Shown piece after piece: positions 18,811-27,974 of a DNA stretch of 64,000 nt. The stretch spans positions 124,001-188,000 of the forward strand of contig NZ_CP121648.1 in assembly GCF_029714205.1 (NCBI RefSeq), given 5' to 3'. Source of the stretch: Methylobacterium sp. CB376. GTDB taxonomy: Bacteria > Pseudomonadota > Alphaproteobacteria > Rhizobiales > Beijerinckiaceae. The notes below the pieces were generated by a model. That model searched no databases, was not told the DNA's origin, and was given only the letters and a program-made list of their open reading frames with translations. The position numbers and the translations under genes are program-made. The stretch's first letter is position 1. Each line of letters begins with the position of its first letter.

Positions 18811-19815
18811 ATGGACACGCTTCCCGATCTCGGCGCGCTCCGGGTGATCCGCGCCGTCGCGGAGACCGGGAGCATCACGGCGGCGGCCCGGCGCCACGGC
18901 CTGACCCAATCCGCCGTCTCGCAGGTGGTCCGGCGCGTCGAGGCGGCGATCGGCGCGCCCCTGTTCGACCGCGCCCGCCGGCCGCTCGTCCCGACCGCCG
19001 CCGGCCGCATCCTCGCGGCCCGGGTTCAGGACCTGAGCCGCGACCTGGAGGACCTCCTGGCCGTCCTGCGCTCCGCCGCGGCGCAGCCGGAGCGGATCGA
19101 CCTGCGGCTCGGTCTCGTCGATTCCTTCGCCGGGACGGTGGGGGCGCACCTCGTCCGCGACCTGCTCGACGGGACGGCGGCGCTCACCCTGACCGCGTGG
19201 TCGGGCCTCGCCTTCTCGCACGCCGAGGCGCTCCTGCGCCGGGCGATCGACGCGGCGATCACCTGCGACCCGATGGACGGCCTGTCCGGCATCGAGCGCT
19301 ATCCCGTGTTCCGCGAACCCTACCTGCTGGCGGTGCCGCGCGGGCTCGCCGGGGAGCTCGCGCCCCTGGGCCTGCGCGAGGTCCTCGCCCGCCACCGGCT
19401 GGTCCGCCACAGCGAGCGCTCCTTCGTCGGCCAGCAGGTCGAGCGCCACCTGAGCCGCCTCGGGCTGCGGCCCCCGCGCGCCTTCGAGTTCGACACCTCG
19501 GACGCGCTCGTCGCCATGGTGGCGATGGGGATGGGCGTGGCGGTCACGACGCCGCTCTGCCTGCTCCAGGGCATCGCCCACGCGCCGGGGATCGAGGTGC
19601 TGCCCCTGCCCAAGCCGGGCTTCTCGCGCGACCTGCTCCTCGTCACGCTGCGCGGCGAGATCCCGCGCCTCGCGCCCCGGATCGCCGCCCGCGCGCAGGC
19701 CGTCCTGCGCGAGCAGGCCATGCCGCGCCTCGACGCGCTGGTGCCCTGGCTCGGCGCGGGCGCGCCCGCGCTGTTCCCGCCGACGGACGGCGCCGGCGCG
19801 CCCTCCCCCGCCTGA
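18811..19815 (+). CDS. LysR-family transcriptional regulator
   Basis: 334 residues. The N-terminal winged helix-turn-helix is clear: LRVIRAVAETGSITAAARRHGLTQSAVSQVVRRVEAAIGAPLFDR, followed by a linker helix and a LysR substrate-binding domain (about residues 95-300). It is transcribed divergently from the solA operon across 132 bases, the usual layout for a LysR protein controlling the neighbouring operon. It probably responds to the oxidase substrate or the transported compound. No convincing T-N11-A operator was picked out by eye. Confidence 0.88.
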   Translation: MDTLPDLGALRVIRAVAETGSITAAARRHGLTQSAVSQVVRRVEAAIGAPLFDRARRPLVPTAAGRILAARVQDLSRDLEDLLAVLRSAAAQPERIDLRLGLVDSFAGTVGAHLVRDLLDGTAALTLTAWSGLAFSHAEALLRRAIDAAITCDPMDGLSGIERYPVFREPYLLAVPRGLAGELAPLGLREVLARHRLVRHSERSFVGQQVERHLSRLGLRPPRAFEFDTSDALVAMVAMGMGVAVTTPLCLLQGIAHAPGIEVLPLPKPGFSRDLLLVTLRGEIPRLAPRIAARAQAVLREQAMPRLDALVPWLGAGAPALFPPTDGAGAPSPA

Positions 19816-19877
19816 GGGCAGCCGCTGGCCGGTCCGACCGGACGCGCCGCGCGATTCCGGCCGCCGACGGGCCCCGA

Positions 19878-20291
19878 TCAGCGCGCCTTCGTGTAGGTGC
19901 CGGACACGTCCGAGCCCATCCCGCAGGGTCCCTCGACTTGGCCGAAGGTGATGACGGCGCGTCCGGGCGAGAGGCGCATCTCGATCAGCCGCTCCACGGC
20001 GGGATCATCGTCGCGAATGCGCGCGGTCAGCCGCGTGCCCTTCAGGTCGCCATCCGCGACGATGGAGCAGTCGGCGGCCGTGGCCGGTCCTCGCGGCAGC
20101 CCTCCCGCCACGATGGAGATCGTCCAGCGCGGTCCTGCCCGCTCGATCCGCATCTCCCCGCGCGACGGCGCGCGGCGGATGTAGAGACCCGCGATCGTGG
20201 GCGGTCCGGCGGATGCCTGCTCGCAGGCCGCGATCATCGCCAAGGCCGCGATCATCGCCAGGGCCGCGAGCGGCGGCAGCCGAGACCTCAT
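19878..20291 (-). CDS. Small predicted lipoprotein of unknown function
   Basis: 137 residues. The signal region has an internal duplication (AALAMIAALAMIAAC) ending in a lipobox-like AMIAAC, so the mature protein should be lipid-anchored at Cys. The body is beta-rich (GLYIRRAPSRGEMRIE, RWTISIVAGG) and contains two further cysteines. The duplication in the signal corresponds to a near-identical 18-base direct repeat around 20227-20265. A start four codons upstream (20303) is possible. Function is not recognised. Confidence 0.5.
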   Translation of the reverse strand: MRSRLPPLAALAMIAALAMIAACEQASAGPPTIAGLYIRRAPSRGEMRIERAGPRWTISIVAGGLPRGPATAADCSIVADGDLKGTRLTARIRDDDPAVERLIEMRLSPGRAVITFGQVEGPCGMGSDVSGTYTKAR

Positions 20292-20303
20292 CGGGCGCTC
20301 CAT

Positions 20304-20660
20304 CCGGGCCGCGTGCCGCCGCCTCGACGGGCCGTTCCGCGCTCGCCGGGACCGACCATGGCTCGCGGAGACCTCCGGGATCGCGTCGGCTTCACCGCGC
20401 GCCCGGAGGAGGACACGCGCCGCCGCCGCCCGTCAAGTCGCCGCGCCGACGGGGCGACCCGCGGGGGCCTTCCCGCTCACCCGTGCTCCGCGCCGCGGAC
20501 GTCCCGCCGGCGGCCGCGGGATCCCTCCCCCGCGCCCGATGTCGATCGCCCGGGCTCTGCTCGGGAACCTCGACCTTTATCAGGTGTTGACGGTCCGCCT
20601 GTTGGGACTCGACCCGCGGCTTGCCTGAACGCGCGGCCCTTCCGCTCGGGCGGCACGCGG
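20304..20660. other. Intergenic region upstream of the secreted TonB-C-like protein
   Basis: About 355 bases, GC-rich, with no convincing gene on either strand. The gene that follows needs a promoter here, but no clear -35/-10 pair was seen. Confidence 0.35.
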
Positions 20661-21284
20661 ATGCACTTGGGGGCGAAGATGCGCGCCGTCCTGTTTGCGC
20701 TTGCCGTCATCTTTCTCGTGCAGGATCGCGGCGCCGCAGCTGAGATCAGTCAGGATGGGATCTTCAGCAAGGAATTCATCGCATTCTTCTTCGAGATCCG
20801 ACGCTACAACAATTTTACTTCGGAACCGTCCGCCGAGACCGCGAACCAGCCCGACGGCGCGCGCCCGCCGTCCGGCGCGGAGGCCCGGTCGGTCTTCGAC
20901 GTCTGCGACGACTACGACCTCGACAAGCTCCGGTACTACATCCTCAACCGGGACCGGAAGTACATAGACCGCTTCAATCTCGCCAGCGATCCTGACGACC
21001 TGACCTACCGGGACTATTCCATCTCGTACGTGAAGAGGATTATCAGCAGAATCAACAAGCTGACCCACCAGAAGGTGCGCAAGGGGGGTGCGGCGATCGC
21101 CTACATCCGGCTCGACACGGAGGGCGTGATCGTCGAGGCGCGCGTCACGGATTTTCTGGGTGACCCGGCGGCCGTCAAGGAGGCTTACGCCGTCGTGACT
21201 CCCGGCAGGAAGCTGGGGGAGCCGCCGTCCTTCGTGGACCGGGACAGCCTGCGCTTCACCGTGCCGATCGTGTTCGTGCAGTAG
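20661..21284 (+). CDS. Secreted protein with TonB-C-like C-terminal domain
   Basis: 207 residues. A signal peptide ([21 protein letters not shown], after an optional six-residue extension) precedes a middle region rich in charged and aromatic residues. The C-terminal 75 residues ([20 protein letters not shown] to FTVPIVFVQ) follow the TonB/energy-transducer C-terminal pattern: a strand, a turn, Val-rich strands and a closing FTVPIxF. There is no N-terminal membrane anchor, so it is a periplasmic protein rather than a classical TonB. An alternative ATG at 20679 starts directly at the signal peptide. Neighbours give no clue to function. Confidence 0.55.
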   Translation: MHLGAKMRAVLFALAVIFLVQDRGAAAEISQDGIFSKEFIAFFFEIRRYNNFTSEPSAETANQPDGARPPSGAEARSVFDVCDDYDLDKLRYYILNRDRKYIDRFNLASDPDDLTYRDYSISYVKRIISRINKLTHQKVRKGGAAIAYIRLDTEGVIVEARVTDFLGDPAAVKEAYAVVTPGRKLGEPPSFVDRDSLRFTVPIVFVQ

Positions 21285-21442
21285 GTCCCTCGCGGGATTC
21301 CCCGCTGACCGCGGACGCCGCGCCGATCGCGCGGGTCATCCGAGGCGCCCCTCCCCGCCCGACTGTGATCCGGCTCACAGTACGGCGGCGGCCGGGCGCC
21401 GATAACGGATCTCGACCGCATCGGTCGTCACGGAGATCCGAG

Positions 21443-23047
21443 ATGACTCCCTCGAAGGCAGCAAATCTCAAGAACATCGTGTCACGTCCGACGCCGGTGG
21501 GGACGGAGGACGACGACCAGGACGCCGTGTTGCTGGCGGATGACGCGCGCCGCGGGCCGGCCGGCCTCGGCACCTCGCCGACCACGCTGGCCCTGGTCGC
21601 GACGTTCGGCAACGGGACGGCGACGGTCTTCGGGGACAGTCTCGACAACACCGTCACGCTGAGCCGGAACGCGGCCGGCCAGATCCTCGTCAACGGCGGA
21701 GCCGTGCCGATCACCGGCGGCACCGCGACGGTCGCCAATACCGGCCTGATCCAGGTCTTCGGTCAGGGCGGGAACGACGTCCTGACCCTGAACGAGGCCA
21801 ACGGCGCGCTCCCGCGGGCGAACCTGTTCGGCGGGGCCGGCAACGACGTGATGACCGGCGGCTCGGGCAACGACATGCTCTTCGGTCAGGCGGGCAACGA
21901 CACGCTGCTCGGCAAGGGCGGGGCGGACTTGCTGTTCGGCGGCGCCGGCAACGACGTGCTGACCGGCGGCGACGGCGACGACCAGGTCTTCGGCGAGGCC
22001 GGCGACGACCGCATGATCTGGAATCCCGGCGACGACACCGACCTGTTCGAGGGCGGCGACGGCACCGACACCGCGGAGGTCAACGGCGGCAACGGCGCCG
22101 AGACCTTCGCGCTGACGGCGAACGGCACGCGGGTGCGCTTCGACCGGCTGGATCCGGCGCCCTTCTCCCTCGATATCGGGACGACCGAGCGGATCGTCGT
22201 CAACATGAACGGGGGGGACGACCGCTTCAGCGCGACCGGGAACCTCGCCGCGCTGATCGGCGTGACGGTCGACGGGGGCTCCGGGAACGACACCATCCTC
22301 GGCAGCAACGGCGGCGACCTGTTGCTCGGCGGCGACGGCAACGACGTCGTCGACGGTCAGCAGGGCAGCGACGTCGCCATGCTGGGCGCGGGCGACGACA
22401 CCTTCCAGTGGGACCCGGGCGACGGCAGCGACGTGGTCGAGGGGCAGGCCGGCAGCGACACCCTGCTCTTCAACGGCGCGAACATCGCCGAGACCATCGA
22501 CCTAGCGGCCAATGGCGGGCGGGCAGTGCTGCGGCGCGACATCGCCAGCGTGACGATGGACCTCAACGACGTCGAGACGGTCGACGTGAGGGCGCTGGGA
22601 GGGGCGGACCGGATCACCGTCGACGACCTGTCGGGCACCGACGTGACGCGGGTCGTCCTGAACCTCGCGGGCGCCGGGGGCGGCGGCGACGGGCAGGCGG
22701 ACACGGTCGTGATCAACGGCACCGCCGGCGACGACGTGATTCAGCTGATCGCCGGCAGCGACGGGATCCGGGTGCTCGGCCTCGCGGCGGAGATCGACAT
22801 CGTCGGCTTCGACCCGAGCGACCGCCTCCTGATCAACGGGCTGGGCGGGGACGACGTGATCGAGGCGTCGGGCCTGACGGCCACCGGCATGCTGCTGACC
22901 GCGGATGGCGGCGCGGGCAACGACGTCCTGATCGGCGGCCCCGGCCCCGACACGCTCCTCGGGGGCGAGGGCGACGACGTGCTGATCGGGGGACCGGGCC
23001 TCGACGTCCTCGACGGCGGGCTCGGCAGCAACGTCGTGATCTCCTGA
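21443..23047 (+). CDS. RTX-type calcium-binding repeat protein
   Basis: 534 residues with three blocks of RTX nonapeptides (GGxGxDxxx). The first (about residues 131-195) includes [20 protein letters not shown]; the second is near 275-310 and the third at the C-terminus (about 488-530). Between them are beta-sandwich-like segments such as [12 protein letters not shown]. There is no N-terminal signal peptide, so type I secretion is expected and Ca2+ would fold it outside the cell. No type I exporter gene is adjacent. The start is set at the ATG preceded by GGAG; the longer frame from 21365 is not supported. Possible adhesin or surface-layer role. Confidence 0.8.
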   Translation: MTPSKAANLKNIVSRPTPVGTEDDDQDAVLLADDARRGPAGLGTSPTTLALVATFGNGTATVFGDSLDNTVTLSRNAAGQILVNGGAVPITGGTATVANTGLIQVFGQGGNDVLTLNEANGALPRANLFGGAGNDVMTGGSGNDMLFGQAGNDTLLGKGGADLLFGGAGNDVLTGGDGDDQVFGEAGDDRMIWNPGDDTDLFEGGDGTDTAEVNGGNGAETFALTANGTRVRFDRLDPAPFSLDIGTTERIVVNMNGGDDRFSATGNLAALIGVTVDGGSGNDTILGSNGGDLLLGGDGNDVVDGQQGSDVAMLGAGDDTFQWDPGDGSDVVEGQAGSDTLLFNGANIAETIDLAANGGRAVLRRDIASVTMDLNDVETVDVRALGGADRITVDDLSGTDVTRVVLNLAGAGGGGDGQADTVVINGTAGDDVIQLIAGSDGIRVLGLAAEIDIVGFDPSDRLLINGLGGDDVIEASGLTATGMLLTADGGAGNDVLIGGPGPDTLLGGEGDDVLIGGPGLDVLDGGLGSNVVIS

Positions 23048-23147
23048 GCGTCACCCGACGCGGCGGGCGCCGGCCGGCGCATCATGCCGCGACGCGAGCC
23101 GGCGAGGAATCGCCCCTGCCTCGAATTGACAGGATCGGATCAGATCG

Positions 23148-23693
23148 ATGCGACACTTCCCTTCGACACCTCCCCGTCATCGGTGCGACCGGCGGCCTGT
23201 GGCGGGGCGAGGTCGCCTTCGGCGACGGGAGCCGGAGCTTAGGGCCCCGTGGTTCAAGACGGACCCGGACCCGCGGGGCCACGGCCTCGACGGGATCGCC
23301 GCCGACCAGCGGGAGGTGCGCATCACGATCGTCATCCCGTCGGGCGACCGCGCGCTCCGTCAGTGGCTCACGTTCACTCGGACACCGCGCAGCCGCCGGG
23401 CCGCCGCGTGCATTGAGCAACTCATCCGACCGGGCGGCCAGCGCGAGGGAGAAACGTGGAGCGTCTCCCCGCACCAGATCCCGCCGACCGAGTTCCGCGC
23501 CATCGAGGTCCGTCGGCCCGACGGGAGCGACACGCGGATCGAGCCTGGCGACCTCGCGGCCATGGTGCCGCACGAGGGACTGGAAGAGGAGGTCCGCGCG
23601 GAGTTCCGCGACATGCGCACCCGCACGCGCTTCCGGGCCGCCTCACCGGCCTTGGCCTTCCCGGCCCGCCGCTCGATATCCCGGCGGCGGTAG
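23148..23693 (+). CDS. Hypothetical protein (weak)
   Basis: A 181-codon open frame. Only its middle looks protein-like (about residues 50-150, for example REVRITIVIPSGDRALRQW and VSPHQIPPTEFRAIEV); the first 40 and last 20 residues are arginine-rich, as in non-coding high-GC frames. No domain is recognised and no strong ribosome site was found. It may be a decayed gene or a chance frame. Confidence 0.25.
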   Translation: MRHFPSTPPRHRCDRRPVAGRGRLRRREPELRAPWFKTDPDPRGHGLDGIAADQREVRITIVIPSGDRALRQWLTFTRTPRSRRAAACIEQLIRPGGQREGETWSVSPHQIPPTEFRAIEVRRPDGSDTRIEPGDLAAMVPHEGLEEEVRAEFRDMRTRTRFRAASPALAFPARRSISRRR

Positions 23694-24471
23694 CGGGGCC
23701 CGAGTTCCGCGGCGTCGCGGGGCGGCTCCTCGAGACAGGGGGCCGCCCCGCGCGGCATTTGGGCGAATCGCGGCGCCGGGACGGGGATCGGCCGGGGCGA
23801 CGGCTTCACGATTCTCCCCGTTGCCCGGCGGGCGAACCGCCGGACGTGCGCGCCGCACTGGGTGGTCATGACCGTCGATGCCCGCGCCCCAGAGGCCGCG
23901 AACCAGCGGGTTGGCTGCCCTCGTGGAGCGACTCGACCTTGGCCTGGAGCAGCAGCTTGCGACCCGACTCGGACCTTCGATTCGTCCTCGCTCGACCCGA
24001 GCTTCGGACGCCACTCGGACCTTCCAGCGGTGCTCGCGCAACCCAGGCTATTGACCCCTTCCGGACATTCGTAGCGCGTGTCGGGAATGTCCGGTTGCGG
24101 GTGCTTTCCGGAATGGCGGTCTCCCGATCCACTTGTCTCACATGCCCACGTCCCGGGCGCTCCCGCGTCGGGCGCACCAGCGGGACCGTGCCCCCGCGAA
24201 GCTCGGCCGTGCGCAGACGGGCGGGATCCCGGTCTCTATCAGGGCATGACCCTGCAGCCGTTGTCGTCGGCCCTCCTCGGCGCCGCGGCGGGAGGTTTCG
24301 CCTTGATCGATGCAGTCAGCAACCTTGTTTCCCGACCTCGCTCCGGGAGGTGGATCGAGGATGCGACGGCGAGCACCGATCTGGCGCTGTCCGTTATCCC
24401 GATAAGCGTTGTGCTCGGTGCGAATTTGGTGCTCACCATGCCTTCCCGTCTGTGGATCGTTGGGGTTCGAC
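23694..24471. other. Gene-poor region before the kinase-enolase pair
   Basis: About 780 bases with no supportable gene. One frame on the plus strand (about 24246-24470) shows a short hydrophobic stretch, ALLGAAAGGFALIDAVSNLV, but there is no ribosome site and the frame later runs antisense-like into the kinase. Treated as intergenic and probably holding the promoter for the next operon. Confidence 0.35.
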
Positions 24472-25497
24472 ATGACTGCCATGGCGGCATCGCCGGCCGA
24501 AGCCGAGACGGTGATCAGCGAGTTCCTCAACCGGTGCGGGCTGGTGACGCTCGGCGAGCCGACGCGGCTGGTGCCGCTCACCGGTGGGGTCGCGTCGGAC
24601 ATCTTTCGGGTGGAGGTCGGCGAGCGCACCTTCGTCGTCAAAAAGGCGCTGGCGCGCCTGCGCGTCGCGCAGGAATGGAATGCCCCCGTCTCGCGCAATA
24701 AGAGCGAGGTGGGCTGGTTCATCGAGGCACGGCGCGCCGTCCCGCACGCCGTGCCGGACATCATCGCGCACGACCCTGACTTGGGCGTGTTCGCGATGAC
24801 CTACCTGGATCCCGCTCGCCATCCGATCTGGAAGGACGAGCTCCGCGATGGCCGGGCGAGGCCCGCCTTCGCGTCGGCGGTTGGCCAAACCATCGCCACC
24901 ATCCACAACGCGACGGCTCATTCGGCCGAAGCGGCGCGTCGCTTTGCCAATGACGAGACGTTCCACGCCATCCGCCTCGAACCCTACCTCGAGGCAACAG
25001 CGAGGCGCCACGGCGACCTCGCGGAGGAGCTCTTCGCCCTCTCTCGGGCGACGATCCAGAGCAAGGTCGTCATGGTGCATGGCGACGTCAGCCCGAAGAA
25101 CATCCTTGCCGGTCCGGCCGGACCCGTGCTGCTCGATGCCGAATGTGCGTGGTACGGCGAGCCGGCCTTCGACCTGGCATTCTGCCTCAACCATCTCCTC
25201 CTCAAGTGCGTCTGGAAGAGGCCGCACGCGACGGACTACCTGGCCTGCTTCGATGCGCTCGCGTCGTCCTATCTCTCCCGCGTGTGCTGGGAGGCGCCCG
25301 AGAGCGTGGAGGTGCGGGCAGCCCGCCTTCTGCCGGCGCTGTTCCTGGGCCGCATCGATGGAAAGTCGCCCGCGGAGTACATCACGGCGGAGGCTGACCG
25401 CGAGCTCGTCAGGCGCGTGGCCCGTCATCTGATCGTGAGCCGCCCGCGGCAGCTCTCACAGATCCGGCAAGACTGGGCGAGGGAGGTCCTGAATTGA
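24472..25497 (+). CDS. APH-like small-molecule phosphotransferase (kinase)
   Basis: 341-residue protein-kinase-fold enzyme of the aminoglycoside/choline phosphotransferase group. A VASDIFRVEVGERTFVVKKA segment (about residues 40-60) supplies the ATP-binding Lys. The catalytic loop is HGDVSPKNIL (near 203) and the metal-binding motif is LLDAECAWYGEPAFDLAF. All catalytic positions look intact. The ATG at 24472 is chosen, with a second ATG three codons later. The gene ends in a 4-base overlap with an enolase-like gene, so the two products are probably made together. The acceptor is unknown; the partner suggests a phosphorylated hydroxy-acid intermediate rather than antibiotic inactivation. Confidence 0.8.
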   Translation: MTAMAASPAEAETVISEFLNRCGLVTLGEPTRLVPLTGGVASDIFRVEVGERTFVVKKALARLRVAQEWNAPVSRNKSEVGWFIEARRAVPHAVPDIIAHDPDLGVFAMTYLDPARHPIWKDELRDGRARPAFASAVGQTIATIHNATAHSAEAARRFANDETFHAIRLEPYLEATARRHGDLAEELFALSRATIQSKVVMVHGDVSPKNILAGPAGPVLLDAECAWYGEPAFDLAFCLNHLLLKCVWKRPHATDYLACFDALASSYLSRVCWEAPESVEVRAARLLPALFLGRIDGKSPAEYITAEADRELVRRVARHLIVSRPRQLSQIRQDWAREVLN

Positions 25498-26795
25498 CCA
25501 GCATGACCATCACGTCCGTGCACGGACGCCGCCTGTGGGACTCCCGCGGTCGCCCTACTGTCGAGGTGGAGGTCACGGTGGGCGGCCACGCGGTCGGCCG
25601 CGCCATCGCGCCGGCGGGAGCGTCCACCGGCTCGGGCGAAGCGATCGACCTGCGTGACGGGGGCGAGGCATTCGGTGGCCTCGACGTGCGCCGGGCGATC
25701 GGCAACGTGAACGGGCCGATCGCCCGGGCGCTCGTGGGAATGGACGCGAGCGATCCTCCGGCGATCGATGCGGCGATGATCGCGCTCGACGGCACGCCCG
25801 ACAAGTCCCGGCTGGGCGGCAACGCCACCGTGGCGACATCCATGGCCGTGCTGCACGCGCGGGCCCGTGCCGTCGGGCTTCCGGTCTGGAAGCTGCTGGC
25901 CGGGTCTCGGCAGGTGCGCATCCCCCTTCCGGAGATCCAGATCTTCGGCGGCGGGGCGCACGCCGAGAGGCGCGTCGACATTCAGGACTTCATGGTGATG
26001 TGCCCTGGTGCCGGGTCCTTCGCCGAGGCGCTGGACTGGACTGCGGAGATCTATCGCGCAGCCGGTGCGTTGATGCGGAGGGCCGGCAAGCTTCAGGGCG
26101 TCGCCGACGAGGGCGGGTACTGGCCCGTTTTCGCGTCCAACGAGGAGGCCCTGGATACCCTCATGCTCGCGCTCGAGGCTGCGGGCTTCAGGCCGGGCGC
26201 CGACGTGGCGATCTCGCTGGATGTCGCGGCCTCGGAGTTCGGTCGGGCCGGAGCCTATGTCCTGGCTCTCGACGGCCGGACGCTGGATACGGCCGGGATG
26301 ATCGACATGCTCGGGAGCTGGCTCGATGCCTACCCGATCGTGTCCATTGAGGATCCGGTGGCCGAGGACGACGTCGACGGGTTCAAGGCGTTCACGGCGA
26401 GCTATGGCCGGCACTGTCAGATCATCGGCGATGACTTCTTCGTCACCGATGCGAAGCGCGTGACACGCGCAGCTGGCGATCGTTCGGCCAATGCGGTGCT
26501 GATCAAGCCGAACCAAGCGGGCACCCTCGCCGAGACCCACGCGGCCCTCCTCGCTGCGAAGGAGGCGGGTTTCGGCACCATCGTGTCGGCCCGCTCGGGC
26601 GAGACGGAAGATACGACCATCGCCCATCTGGCTGTCGGCTGGGATGCCGGCCAGCTCAAGGTCGGTTCGTTCTCCCGGTCGGAGCGAATGGCCAAGTGGA
26701 ACGAGGTGCTTCGCATCGAGGAGTGCTTGGGGGACGATGCGGTCTTCGCGGGCTGGTCGGCACTGCCGTTCAAGGAGGCTGCGCCATCGTCCTGA
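25494..26795 (+). CDS. Divergent enolase homologue (probably not the housekeeping enolase)
   Basis: 433 residues, full enolase length. Conserved parts include the N-terminal WDSRGRPTVEVEV, the GASTGS loop, ADEGGY, the metal ligands in SLDVAASEF, SIEDP and IGDDFF, the catalytic Lys in LIKPNQ, and QLKVGSFSRSER. Departures from canonical enolase are clear. SHRSGE is SARSGE (about residue 366), losing the substrate His. The loop arginine is lost (GASTGSGE for GASTGSRE). VDIQEFM is VDIQDFM. The TTG at 25494 is favoured as start because GGAGG lies 7 bases upstream, while the ATG at 25503 is too far from it. It overlaps the kinase gene by 4 bases. A changed substrate is likely. Confidence 0.8.
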   Translation: MTSMTITSVHGRRLWDSRGRPTVEVEVTVGGHAVGRAIAPAGASTGSGEAIDLRDGGEAFGGLDVRRAIGNVNGPIARALVGMDASDPPAIDAAMIALDGTPDKSRLGGNATVATSMAVLHARARAVGLPVWKLLAGSRQVRIPLPEIQIFGGGAHAERRVDIQDFMVMCPGAGSFAEALDWTAEIYRAAGALMRRAGKLQGVADEGGYWPVFASNEEALDTLMLALEAAGFRPGADVAISLDVAASEFGRAGAYVLALDGRTLDTAGMIDMLGSWLDAYPIVSIEDPVAEDDVDGFKAFTASYGRHCQIIGDDFFVTDAKRVTRAAGDRSANAVLIKPNQAGTLAETHAALLAAKEAGFGTIVSARSGETEDTTIAHLAVGWDAGQLKVGSFSRSERMAKWNEVLRIEECLGDDAVFAGWSALPFKEAAPSS

Positions 26796-27131
26796 GCGCG
26801 GCCGGCGGTTGCCGGATGATTTTCCCGATGCTGACGACGGCCGATAGAAGAGATCGAAAGACAAGAAGGGCCTGACCAGCGCCGCGACCGCCGGGAGCAT
26901 GCGATCGGCACGCCAGAGCATTTTCCGACGAAGTGGATGCCGGTTCGTCGCGGACAATGCGGCAAGATCAAAGATCGAGAGCGGCACCCGGTTGCAACGT
27001 GATCGGGTGCCGCTCTAGACGGCGCCGCCGCATACCGAGCGGCGTCTTGTCTGCCGATCGCGAGTTCATCGCGTTGATAGGCCGCCCTGGCGGACCGACC
27101 GCGGAGAGGTGATCGATATTGTCGGCAAAGC
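26796..27131. other. Intergenic region carrying a palindromic repeat
   Basis: About 335 bases between the enolase-like gene and the acetoacetate-decarboxylase-like gene. No gene is present; the region is dominated by the repeat element at 26915-27017. Confidence 0.5.
26915..27017. repeat. Rhizobial-type intergenic repeat with a strong hairpin
   Basis: Begins AGAGCATTTTCCGACGAAGT and ends in a perfect 13-base inverted repeat (26978-26990 with 27004-27016, AGAGCGGCACCCG) around a 13-base loop. The left part resembles a dispersed intergenic element widely seen in Rhizobiales (AGAGCGTTTTCC.GCGAAGTGGA type). This family match is from memory. The hairpin could also act as a transcription terminator for the kinase-enolase operon. 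Confidence 0.6.
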
Positions 27132-27833
27132 GTGACCGAAATGACTGCAGGACCGTCGACCTGGCCGATCGATCCGAACGGGGTGAGCTATCCGCCGCCG
27201 CCCTGGCACCTTCAGGGGACAGCTTTCGTCTCGCTGTGGCGGGTCGAAGCGTCCCGCCTGCCGGCAGGTTGGTTGGCGCGGGACGTGCGGCCGGTGATCA
27301 TGATGGGCCGCGCGCTCCTTGGAACGGCCTTCGCGGTGTACGAACCGACCGGTGTTCTGGCCTACAACGAGGCAATGGCCGCGATTCAGGTCGGGTACGG
27401 TTGGCAACTCGCGCTGAGCGTGCCCGAGATCTGGGTCGATCACCCAGCCTCGATCGCGGGAGCGCGCGCGATGTGGAGCATCCCCAAGCAGGAAGCCGTG
27501 TTCCGGGTTCGGAGGAGTGTCAGTCCTGGAGCCGTAAGTTTTGAGGCAAGGGTAACGGCGGGTGCAGAGCGGGAACTCGCGAAGCTCGTGTTTAGGAACC
27601 GAATCGCGATACCGGGCCGTTGGCCGCTGCGGATGACAATCGTGCAGCGGTCATTACGTCACGAAGATCACGAGGATATTCGCGTGACCAAAGCTTTGAT
27701 ACGGGCGAGCGTGTCGTTTGGAGCCGCAACGTGGAGCTTTGCTCGCGGCGGCCCGCTCGATTTCCTGAGCGGATCCATCCCTCTCGTGAACTTTCGGCTA
27801 TCCCGGATGGCACTCCGAATTGGACGATCTTGA
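27132..27833 (+). CDS. Acetoacetate decarboxylase-fold protein
   Basis: 233 residues of the acetoacetate decarboxylase-like superfamily. Typical features are YPPPPWHLQGTAFVSLW near the start, MGRALLGTAFAVYEPTGVLAYNE, and the motif MWSIPKQEAVF (around residue 120), whose Lys aligns with the Schiff-base lysine of the family. Members include true decarboxylases, aldolase-dehydratases and binding proteins, so the reaction is open. The start could be GTG 27132 or ATG 27141; neither has a clear ribosome site. It lies on the same strand as the kinase-enolase pair, but 336 bases and a hairpin separate them. Confidence 0.7.
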   Translation: MTEMTAGPSTWPIDPNGVSYPPPPWHLQGTAFVSLWRVEASRLPAGWLARDVRPVIMMGRALLGTAFAVYEPTGVLAYNEAMAAIQVGYGWQLALSVPEIWVDHPASIAGARAMWSIPKQEAVFRVRRSVSPGAVSFEARVTAGAERELAKLVFRNRIAIPGRWPLRMTIVQRSLRHEDHEDIRVTKALIRASVSFGAATWSFARGGPLDFLSGSIPLVNFRLSRMALRIGRS

Positions 27834-27974
27834 CGCGCAGCGGACCCAAAGAAGCGGCCCATCTGAGGTCTGCTTCACGGTTCGAAGCAGACGCAGACCG
27901 TCCCCGAATGACATCGCGTCGCCAGGGACGATCCGTGTGGGGAGGTTAGGCGCCGAACAGCGGCCGCTTTCCGT

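Noticed and set aside
24078..24701. Plus-strand frame with a hydrophobic stretch before the kinase gene
   Set aside because: No ribosome site, arginine-rich ends, and it overlaps the kinase in another frame.
25494..26795. Housekeeping enolase (eno)
   Set aside because: The substrate His and loop Arg are replaced and the gene neighbours are not those usual for eno; annotated as a divergent homologue without symbol.
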